A DNA stretch of 64,000 nucleotides, from assembly GCF_003116095.1 (NCBI RefSeq), contig NZ_LGRA01000008.1:315715-379714 (forward strand). The letters run 5' to 3'. This DNA is from Azospirillum sp. TSO35-2 (lineage in GTDB: Bacteria > Pseudomonadota > Alphaproteobacteria > Azospirillales > Azospirillaceae). Under the pieces are notes generated by a model. It was not told the origin of the DNA. It saw only the letters and a program-made list of their open reading frames with translations, and ran no database searches. The position numbers were made by a program, and so were the translations under genes. Shown here in pieces: positions 8,121-15,062 of the stretch; position 1 is the stretch's first letter, and each line of letters starts with the position of its first letter.

Positions 8121-10760
8121 TCAGCGCTTCAGCCCGAGGACTTCCTGGAGCATTTCGTCCGACGTGGTGACGATCTTCGCGTTCGCGGAATAGCTCCGCT
8201 GGGTGACGATCATCTTGGTGAACTCGTCGGCGATGTCGACGTTCGAGCTTTCCACGCTGTTGGCGACCACCGCACCGGCGCCGTTCGTCTCGGGATCGTT
8301 GAAGTTCGGCATGCCGGCATCCTCGCTTCCCAAGAAGACGCCGCCGGACTCGCGCGACAGCGCGTTGGGGTTGTTGAAGGTGATGATCGGAACCTTGGCG
8401 ATCACCCTGGACCGGCCATTGTCGTAATTGACCAGCACGTTGCCGTTGTCGCCGAAGACGACGTCCTTGAATTGCCCGCGTGGCGCGCCGCCCAACTGCA
8501 CCAGCTGGGTGACGTTTATCTCCTCGCCGGCATATTGGGTCAGGCCGCCCGGCTTCTGGTACTTGCCGAGGTTCAGCGTGATCTGCTGCGGGCCGAAGCC
8601 GTAGTCGACGGTGAAGGTGATGTTGGCGTCGGCTCCGGCGGACTGGGTCGCGGCGCTGACCGCGGTACCGGAGCCGACCAGCGCGGTGGAGATGTTGGTC
8701 AGCGTGCCGACGGTTTCCGGCGTCTTGCCGAAGGTCAGCCCGATGTGGGCCGGCGTCTGGCCGGCGACCGCGCTCTGCTCCAGCGTGAACTGTTGGGCAG
8801 CGGCGTCGGATACGGTTCCGGTCGCGCCGGGAATGCCGGTGGTCAGGACGTTGCCGGCCACGCTGGCGGTGCCGCCCGCGGCGTTGATCCGGGTGGCGAA
8901 GTAGCCCAGCACCTTGGCGGGCGTGTTGTAGGTGTTGTAGTTGGCGTTGTCGAGCGTCAGGGTGTAGGTGTTGCCGGCACCGTCGTTGACGCTGTAGGTG
9001 TCGCCGACGTCGACCGTGCTGCCGGTGAGCGTGATGGCACCCGCCGCCGTGGCGGTCATCGTGTTGGTGTTGGTCGGGGTGGCCGCCGTCTTGGCGGTGA
9101 CGGTGATCACGCCGCCTTGCGCCGTCGCGGTGACGGGCAGCGACGTGTTGGCGTTGATCTTGTTCGTCAGCGCCGCGGTGATGTCCTCCATCGTCATCTC
9201 GTCGCCGGTGGTGCTGTAGGTCACCGACGTGCCGTTGATGCTCAGCGTGTACTGGGTGCCGATGTCGCCGGGCGTTCCGGTCAGGGTGACCGTCCGCGTC
9301 TGGCGGACGCCCGACACGTTGGAGATCGAGGGCAGCGAGCTCATCGTGTTCACGGCCGGGGCCGAATTGGTCGGGGTGATCGACGAGGTGATGCTCGTGT
9401 TGACGGCGTTCGCCTGGATCGACAGGATGTTGCCCGCCGACGACGCCGTGACCGTCGCGCCCAGCGCCTGGTTGATCTTTCCGGCCAGCTGGGCGACGAC
9501 GTCGCCGGTCGTCGGGTAGCTCTGGTAGGTCGCCGCCGTCACCGTGTAGGTGACGACCGTGCCGTTGACGGTGACGGCGAAGCTGTCACCGATTTCGACC
9601 TGCGACTGCGGGAACTGGTACTTGTCGATCTCGCCCGAGGTCGCCGTGGCGGCGGTGGACGGCTGCGCCACCACCGTGTTGCTGGTGATGGTGCCGGACG
9701 TCACCTCGGTGTTCAGCTTGAACGCCGTGCCGGCATTCCGCGCGGTCACCCGGATTTCCTGGCCCGACGAGGTCGCCATCACCGTTGCGGCCGGCGAGGC
9801 CGAGTTGATCTGGTTGGCCAGCGCGCCGGCCAGCCCCGAATAGGTGCGGATCGACCCGATGTTGGCAGCCGTGATCTTCAGGCTGTAGGACGTGCCGTCG
9901 ACCTTGACCGTGTAGACGTCGCCGATGCGCAGGTTGTCCTGGCCGTTGGTGTTGTTGCCGGCGATGGTGACGACGTTGACCTGGGCGACCGCGGTCTGGC
10001 CGGGAATGTTCTGCCCGAAGGTGACCGTCGCCGGATAGCCGTTGAAGGTGCCGTCAACCGGCTTGGTGTTGGACCCCGGCGCGACCGGCGTCAGCCGCCA
10101 ATCGCTGCCGGCCTGCTGGCGCCACTGGAAGTTGATCGCGTGCGCGTTGCCCTGCGCATCGAAGATCTGGATGCTGCTGTCGGGGATCTTCTGGCCGGGC
10201 GTCGGCGTCGCCGGCAGGTTGGCCGACAGGTCGATCTCCTTGGTCGGCGTCGGCTTGTCGATCAGGGAACTCACCTGGATCGGCTGGACCTGGTCTTTCT
10301 GCAGCACGCCGGTCACCGGATCGGTGACCCAGCCGTTCAGGGCATAGCCGGCGCTGTTGACCAGATAGCGGCTCTTGTCCAGCTCGAAGTCGCCCGCCCG
10401 GGTGTAGTAGGCGGCCGACGAGTTGACCGTGCCGGTCTGCGTCTGCACCAGCGAGCTGCTGCCCTGCGTGGCGATCTTCGACACGCTGAAGAAGCCCTGG
10501 CCCTGAATGGCAATGTTCGTCGGGCTCTGGACCTGGGTCAGGCTGCCCTGGATATTGTTCATGAAGACGGGTTGCGCGGTGACCCCGCCCGGCTCGTGCA
10601 GCCGCTGGCTGGATTGCAGGACCATCGTTTCGAACGCGGAATCGACGCGCTTGTAGCCGATCGTCGAACTGTTCGCGATGTTGTCCGAGATGTGGCCAAG
10701 CGCTTTCGACTGGGCATTCAGGCCGAGAACGGCGGTTGTCATCGCACCGAAGATGCTCAT
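8121..10760 (-). CDS. flgE: Flagellar hook protein FlgE with four tandem inserted domains
   Basis: Structural protein of the flagellar hook. The N-terminus MSIFGAMTTAVLGLNAQSKA / LGHISDNIANSSTIGYKRV is the classic FlgE/rod signature. The C-terminus (GGVFLGSEDAGMPNFND, SSNVDIADEFTKMIVTQRSY, ending LQEVLGLKR) is the matching partner helix. At 879 aa it is roughly twice a standard FlgE. The surplus is a tandem array between residues ~275 and ~700 of four related units, each opening with a (V/D)IGDxYxVxVNG-like strand and containing an LAxxINxA helix; examples are RIGDVYTVKVDG, VEIGDSFAVTVNG, DIGTQYTLSING and VDVGDTYSVNDG. The start at 10760 is set by GGAG 9 bases upstream and by homology; an in-frame extension to 10880 would run through the promoter and is rejected. 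First gene of the operon. Confidence 0.93.
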   Translation of the reverse strand: MSIFGAMTTAVLGLNAQSKALGHISDNIANSSTIGYKRVDSAFETMVLQSSQRLHEPGGVTAQPVFMNNIQGSLTQVQSPTNIAIQGQGFFSVSKIATQGSSSLVQTQTGTVNSSAAYYTRAGDFELDKSRYLVNSAGYALNGWVTDPVTGVLQKDQVQPIQVSSLIDKPTPTKEIDLSANLPATPTPGQKIPDSSIQIFDAQGNAHAINFQWRQQAGSDWRLTPVAPGSNTKPVDGTFNGYPATVTFGQNIPGQTAVAQVNVVTIAGNNTNGQDNLRIGDVYTVKVDGTSYSLKITAANIGSIRTYSGLAGALANQINSASPAATVMATSSGQEIRVTARNAGTAFKLNTEVTSGTITSNTVVAQPSTAATATSGEIDKYQFPQSQVEIGDSFAVTVNGTVVTYTVTAATYQSYPTTGDVVAQLAGKINQALGATVTASSAGNILSIQANAVNTSITSSITPTNSAPAVNTMSSLPSISNVSGVRQTRTVTLTGTPGDIGTQYTLSINGTSVTYSTTGDEMTMEDITAALTNKINANTSLPVTATAQGGVITVTAKTAATPTNTNTMTATAAGAITLTGSTVDVGDTYSVNDGAGNTYTLTLDNANYNTYNTPAKVLGYFATRINAAGGTASVAGNVLTTGIPGATGTVSDAAAQQFTLEQSAVAGQTPAHIGLTFGKTPETVGTLTNISTALVGSGTAVSAATQSAGADANITFTVDYGFGPQQITLNLGKYQKPGGLTQYAGEEINVTQLVQLGGAPRGQFKDVVFGDNGNVLVNYDNGRSRVIAKVPIITFNNPNALSRESGGVFLGSEDAGMPNFNDPETNGAGAVVANSVESSNVDIADEFTKMIVTQRSYSANAKIVTTSDEMLQEVLGLKR

Positions 10761-10808
10761 GGCCGGTGGTCTCCGAAAGAAAGGGCAAACGTCTTCTGTG
10801 CCCCATCT

Positions 10809-10824
10809 AGCAAGCGGGATGCCA
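10809..10824 (-). promoter_or_regulatory. Sigma-54 (RpoN) promoter for flgE-flgK-flgL
   Basis: Read on the minus strand, TGGCATCCCGCTTGCT matches the -24/-12 consensus TGGCAC-N5-TTGCW almost perfectly, with GG and GC in the exact spacing. A start of transcription about 12 bases further on leaves roughly 35-40 bases of leader before the flgE ATG at 10760. Sigma-54 control of hook genes is known in alphaproteobacteria such as Caulobacter (FlbD-activated). Confidence 0.8.
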
Positions 10825-10990
10825 ACTGCCGGCCCTGTGATAATAGACTGAAATAAAAGAATTTTTCCTGCAACGGCCACGGCCGCGCCCGAATTTGCCG
10901 GGAGGTGGGAAAGTTTGGCCTAGTGCGGTCGGGTGCGGAGGGGAAGAAAGCTCCCGCCCCGGTTGCCCGCCGGCGACCGTCCGGAGCCGC

Positions 10991-12457
10991 TCAGCGCCGT
11001 CCGGCGCGGGCGGCCTGGGCCTTCAGCACGGCGGCGACGGTGCCGAGCGTCGTCGACCAGTCGCCGGGGCGCGGCTGGCGGAACAGCCGCAGCGACGGGT
11101 ACCAGGGGCTGTCGGCGCGGTCGAGCAGCCAGCGCCAGTCCGGCGCGTAGGGCAGCAGCAGCCAGGCCGGCACCCCCATCGCCCCGGCCAGATGGACCAC
11201 GGCGGTGTCGACCGTCACCAGCAGGTCGAGGTTGGCGAGGATGGCGGCGGTGTCGGCGAAGTCGCGCACCCGCTCCACCGCGTCCTCGATGCCGGTGTCG
11301 GACAGGCGGGGCAGGTCGGCGCGGGGGTCGCCGGTCTGCAGGCTGATGAAGCGCACCCCCGGCACCGCCAGCAGCGGCCGCAGCGCCTCGACCGGCAGCG
11401 AGCGGTTGCGGTCGTTGCGGTGGCGCGGGTTGCCGGCCCACACCAGCCCGACCCGCAGGCCCGGACGGTCGTCGCCACCGGCGGCCAGCCGGTCGCGCCA
11501 GCGGGCGACGTCACCCGGATCCGGCGCCAGATAGGGAATGGCGGCGGGTATGCTGGTGAGGTCGGTGCCGAAGGCGCGCGGCAGGCTCATCAGTGGGCAG
11601 TGCAGATCGTGCGGCGGCGCGTCCGGTCCGCGCACCAGCACCTGGACCGTGGGGCTGGCCAAGGCGCCGAACAGGCGGAACAGCAGGCGGTGGGTCTCGA
11701 TGATCACCCGGCCGCCGCTCCGCGCCGCCGCCTGCGCCACCAGCGGGGCGTAGCGGACGAACTGCATGGCGTCGCCATAGCCCTGGTCCATGTGCAGCAG
11801 GATGGTGGCGCCGTCCAGCGGCTGACCGGCCCAGGGCGGCGTGGCGAAACGGTGCCAGCGGTGCTCGAACCCCTCCCAGCCGGCGCGCAGGTCGCCGCGC
11901 ACCAGCCGTCCGACCGCGCGGGCGAGATGGGCGCCGTCATGCGCCGGATGGCGGGCCAGCACCGCGTCGAAGCAGGCCTCGGCCTCGGCGAAGCGGCGCA
12001 GGTCGCGCAGGACGGTGCCGAGATTGATCAGCGTTTCGGCGTGGCCCGGGCGCAGCCGTGCCGTCCGCTCCAGCCACGCCCGCGCCACCGGGTACCGCGC
12101 GAGCCCATGCAGCGTGGCGCCCAGCGCCTCCAGCGCGTCGGCGTCGGCGGGGTTGAGCGCCAGGGCGCGCCGCAGCACCGGTTCGGCCGGCTCCAGCCGC
12201 TCGGCGATGCGCAGCGCGGCCCCCAGGTGGCCCCAGGGCGCCGCCGCCGTGGGACGGACGCGGACCGCACGGGTGATCAGCGGGATGGCCGCCGCCGCGT
12301 CGCCGCCCTGGGCCTTCGCCACCCCCAGCAGGTGCAGGGCGTCGGGCTGCGCCGGCTCATCCGCCAGGATGCGGCGGTAGGCATCGGCGGCTTCGGCGGC
12401 GCGGCCGGCCATGTGGTGGTTGACGGCGGCGTCGAGAGCGTCCAGGAGTGTGACCAT
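10991..12457 (-). CDS. TPR-repeat protein with GT9-like glycosyltransferase domain
   Basis: The N-terminal ~220 residues are tetratricopeptide repeats (ADAYRRILADEPAQPDALHLLG, AWLERTARLRPGHAETLINLGT). The C-terminal half is a heptosyltransferase/GT9-like fold: WEGFEHRWHRF, a DQGYGDAMQFVRYAPLV loop in place of GxGDxl, LRVGLVWAGNPRHRNDRNRS, and the acceptor-side motif NLDLLVTVDTAVVHLAGAMG followed by PWYPSLRLFRQ. This architecture recurs in alphaproteobacteria near flagellar and surface-polysaccharide genes. The start is ATG 12457 (VTLLDALDAAVNHH follows); an in-frame extension to 12877 would overlap the divergent DUF1491 gene. It lies upstream of the flagellar operon on the same strand, separated by 230 bases that hold the flgE promoter. 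Flagellin or surface-protein glycosylation is inferred; the sugar donor is unknown. Confidence 0.85.
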   Translation of the reverse strand: MVTLLDALDAAVNHHMAGRAAEAADAYRRILADEPAQPDALHLLGVAKAQGGDAAAAIPLITRAVRVRPTAAAPWGHLGAALRIAERLEPAEPVLRRALALNPADADALEALGATLHGLARYPVARAWLERTARLRPGHAETLINLGTVLRDLRRFAEAEACFDAVLARHPAHDGAHLARAVGRLVRGDLRAGWEGFEHRWHRFATPPWAGQPLDGATILLHMDQGYGDAMQFVRYAPLVAQAAARSGGRVIIETHRLLFRLFGALASPTVQVLVRGPDAPPHDLHCPLMSLPRAFGTDLTSIPAAIPYLAPDPGDVARWRDRLAAGGDDRPGLRVGLVWAGNPRHRNDRNRSLPVEALRPLLAVPGVRFISLQTGDPRADLPRLSDTGIEDAVERVRDFADTAAILANLDLLVTVDTAVVHLAGAMGVPAWLLLPYAPDWRWLLDRADSPWYPSLRLFRQPRPGDWSTTLGTVAAVLKAQAARAGRR

Positions 12458-12562
12458 GGCCTCTTCTCTACACCGGTTCGTCCGGTCGGGGCGAGGCCCG
12501 ATGCAACGCTGCGGCCTCGCGGGCGTGAACGCGGCGAGACGCTGCACAGAACAGGGCAGGGC

Positions 12563-12901
12563 ATGGACGACCGGCTTCCGACGCATCTCTGGGTCTCGGC
12601 CCACATCCGCGCCGCCGACGCCCAGGGCGTGGCGATGACCGTGGTCCGCAAGGGCGATCCCAGCCGGGGCACGGTCATCCTGAAGCTGAACCGGCTCGAC
12701 CGCAGCTTCACCGTCCTGGTGCAGACCCGCGAGCCCGACGGCGACCGGCTGTTCTGGGCGCGGGGCACTGGCGCCGACCCGGTGCCGGAGGCGGACGCCG
12801 ACGCCTACATCGCCCGCCAGACCCGCTACGATCCCGACGTCTGGGTGATCGAAGTCGAGGACCGCCAGGGCCGCCACTGGTTCGAGGGGCCGGTGCGTTA
12901 A
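12563..12901 (+). CDS. DUF1491 family protein
   Basis: A 112-aa cytoplasmic protein with the characteristic run of DUF1491: LPTHLWVSAHIRAADAQGV, VVRKGDPSRGTVILKLN, VPEADADAYIARQTRYDPDVWVIEVED, and the C-terminal GRHWFEGP. The family is widespread in Alphaproteobacteria, usually as a single small gene, and has no established function. The start ATG 12563 follows GGGCAGGG; upstream, 105 bases separate it from the divergent TPR gene. Its TAA stop overlaps the end of the convergent small exported protein. Confidence 0.85.
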   Translation: MDDRLPTHLWVSAHIRAADAQGVAMTVVRKGDPSRGTVILKLNRLDRSFTVLVQTREPDGDRLFWARGTGADPVPEADADAYIARQTRYDPDVWVIEVEDRQGRHWFEGPVR

Positions 12902-13347
12902 GGACCGGTCACCGACAGCGTCACGGCGCTGACCTCCGCTGCGGTCGGTGGGCGCGGCGGGCCGTCGAACCGGTTGATCCGCAGGCGCAAGGCCAGCGTT
13001 CCGTCGTGAAAGGCTTCGGCCGGCACCGGAAGGGTGTGGGTCCCGGCCCCCTGGCCGCGGCGGGGGCCGAAGGGGGTGATGGTGCCGATGGCGAGGCCGT
13101 CGGCGGTCGTCACCTCCACCTCCTGGCCACGGGTGATCGGGCCGACCGTCACCGCGACGAAGGCCGTCTCGCCCGGCCGCAACGCGTGCGGCAGGGCGAG
13201 CGTCACCATGCCGTCCGCCGCACCCGCGGGCCGGGCCAGAAGCACCAGCACCGCGAACAGAACGAACCGGACGGCGGCCTTACAGGCTTTGGACCGTGAC
13301 CCCCTTGACGGCCGGCGCGGGGGCGGACTTGTCATAGGTGGGCGCAA
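12898..13347 (-). CDS. Small putative exported protein overlapping the tyrosinase gene
   Basis: Not recognised. An N-terminal hydrophobic stretch (AAVRFVLFAVLVLLARPAGA) looks like a signal peptide ending at AGAAD. It is followed by ~100 residues of beta-rich sequence (MVTLALPHALRPGETAFVAV, EVEVTTADGLAIGTITPFGP). The start is uncertain: ATG 13347 or 13335 would overlap the 3' end of the tyrosinase gene (stop at 13280) by 56-68 bases in another frame, or a later GTG could be used. The overlap and shared direction suggest co-transcription with the tyrosinase, perhaps as an accessory or chaperone-like exported partner (inference). Its stop lies 4 bases inside the convergent DUF1491 gene. Confidence 0.55.
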   Translation of the reverse strand: MRPPMTSPPPRRPSRGSRSKACKAAVRFVLFAVLVLLARPAGAADGMVTLALPHALRPGETAFVAVTVGPITRGQEVEVTTADGLAIGTITPFGPRRGQGAGTHTLPVPAEAFHDGTLALRLRINRFDGPPRPPTAAEVSAVTLSVTGP

Positions 13348-14884
13348 GGCGGATCTCCAGCGTTGCGGGGGCCTGCTTGCTCGTCGCGTTCAGCGCCGCC
13401 GTGGCGTGGAGTTGCTGCGGCAGCGGCACGGCGAAGGTGGCGTCGTGCGCCATGCCGTGCATCGCCGGCCCGAAGAAGCCGACCGTCCCGGCGTAGTAGG
13501 GGCTGTCCGCCTCCACCTGCGTCACGCCCGCCGGCGCGTTCACCAGCACGTCGAAGGTGCGCCCCGCCGTCGCCCCGGCGGGACGCGGCACCGTGACCGT
13601 CGCCACCACCGGGCCGGTCGGCGCCGCGGTCAGCGTCACCGATCCGACGCCGCCCTTCACCGTGCCCTTGACCGGCGTCTTCGGCGTCGTCTTCGCCGCG
13701 GCGAGCTGCATCGTCTCCTCGGCGCCGAAGCCCGGCGCGTAATCATACTCGAACCGGTTGGTGCTCAGATAGTCCCCGGCCTTGCCGTCGATGACATAGG
13801 TGCCGTCGGCGCGGACGAAGAACAGGAACGGCTCCCGCACCAGCTCGGCCCGCTCGGTCTTGTCGGTCGGCAGGATCGGCAGCCCCATCCGCTGCTGCTT
13901 GCGCGTCCACACGTCCCACAGCCGGTCCATGTTGGCGTGGTGCAGGAAGAACACCGGATCGACCGGCGACAGGAAGTTGGTCATGTTGCCGTAGGGACCC
14001 GGATCCCAGGGGCCGACACCGCCGATGAAGTTGTGCACGAGGTTGTGCGGCTGGCCTTCCAGCACCGAGAATTTGGTGTCGTTGCCGGGCATGACGTTGT
14101 GCGACGCCGTCTTGGAGCTGGTGAAGCTGCCGGCGACGTCCGGGCTGTAGAACTTGTTCGGGCTCAGGCCGGCCATGACCGTCGCCGGCGAGCAGGCCTT
14201 CGCCGTCTTGGGGTCGAGATTGGGGTTGTCACGGCTGAGATAGCGCGACCGGTCCGTCGCGGCGAAGGCCTGGTTGCCCTTGTTGATCGTGCCGGTGCTG
14301 GGGTCGTAGCCGGTGACGTCGTTCCAGAGCAGGTCGAAGGTGGTGTAGCCGCGAAGGTCGAGCTGCTTGCGCTGCGCCTTGTTCAGCGCGTTCCAGTAGG
14401 ACAGCATCGCCGGCTTCGCGTAGGCGGTGAAGGTGTCCAGATCCTTGGTGAAGGGCAGGAACGCCTTGTCGACCGGGGTCAGCGGGCCGTCGAACATCTC
14501 GTTCGGGATCCGCGGCGTCTCCGTCCAATCCCAATAGGGGAAGGCGAAATTCGGGTTGTCGCTGTAGCGCCGCACCGTCTCCTCGAAGAACCCGACATAG
14601 CCGCGGTGCCAGACGTAGAACCACCAGTTGCCGTGCGGACAGTCCATGAAATGGACGAAGGCGTTGCGGAACCAGTTGTGCGGGTGGTCCGGCGGCAGCT
14701 TCAGCATCTTTTCGATGGCGACGGCGTAGCTTTTCAGCATCGCCTTGCCCTGGTCGCTGGTGGCGCTGTAGCGCGTGTATTTCGCCTTGGCCACCAAACC
14801 CGCCTGGGCCGGAGCGAAGGGCAGCATGGACGCACCCGCAACCGCGGCGGTCGACACCATGAATTCGCGTCGGTTGAACGACAT
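13280..14884 (-). CDS. Tat-exported tyrosinase / polyphenol oxidase
   Basis: Type-3 dicopper oxidase, expected to hydroxylate or oxidise phenols to quinones. The leader MSFNRREFMVSTAAVAGASM carries a twin-arginine motif and an AQA cleavage site, so the enzyme is folded with copper before export. CuA: histidines near residues 78 and 84 and in WHRGY (His93), followed by FFEE. CuB: PHNLVHNF near 278, then FFLHHANMDRLWDVW near 310. PYWDWTETPRIP, normal in the family, lies between. The last ~150 residues form a beta domain like that of plant polyphenol oxidases (PGFGAEETMQ, LEIRLAP). Length is 534 aa. The start is ATG 14884; frame extension to 15049 is not needed. It stands 178 bases after the histidine kinase on the same strand and overlaps the small exported protein downstream. 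Confidence 0.92.
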   Translation of the reverse strand: MSFNRREFMVSTAAVAGASMLPFAPAQAGLVAKAKYTRYSATSDQGKAMLKSYAVAIEKMLKLPPDHPHNWFRNAFVHFMDCPHGNWWFYVWHRGYVGFFEETVRRYSDNPNFAFPYWDWTETPRIPNEMFDGPLTPVDKAFLPFTKDLDTFTAYAKPAMLSYWNALNKAQRKQLDLRGYTTFDLLWNDVTGYDPSTGTINKGNQAFAATDRSRYLSRDNPNLDPKTAKACSPATVMAGLSPNKFYSPDVAGSFTSSKTASHNVMPGNDTKFSVLEGQPHNLVHNFIGGVGPWDPGPYGNMTNFLSPVDPVFFLHHANMDRLWDVWTRKQQRMGLPILPTDKTERAELVREPFLFFVRADGTYVIDGKAGDYLSTNRFEYDYAPGFGAEETMQLAAAKTTPKTPVKGTVKGGVGSVTLTAAPTGPVVATVTVPRPAGATAGRTFDVLVNAPAGVTQVEADSPYYAGTVGFFGPAMHGMAHDATFAVPLPQQLHATAALNATSKQAPATLEIRLAPTYDKSAPAPAVKGVTVQSL

Positions 14885-15062
14885 ATAAGACCACCCCCCC
14901 AAAACGAGAATATGATGGGGAGTGTTGTTCGATATACGAGCGGGCGCACGCGATTTCGGAGCCGCCGCGCCTCGGTTATCGGCGGAGCCATCGCGGACAT
15001 GCAACGGGATGCCCGGCTCGCCGCAACCGAACGCCATGGCATGCGCCAAGCCGACGGCGGCG

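Noticed and set aside
7872..10856. A 994-codon plus-strand open frame opposite flgE and flgK
   Set aside because: Residue composition is Arg/Gly/Val/Asp-rich with no domain, and the minus strand carries clear FlgE/FlgK homology. It is a GC-driven shadow.
12458..12877. N-terminal extension of the TPR/GT9-like protein
   Set aside because: It would run antisense through the DUF1491 gene, and the TPRs begin just after ATG 12457.
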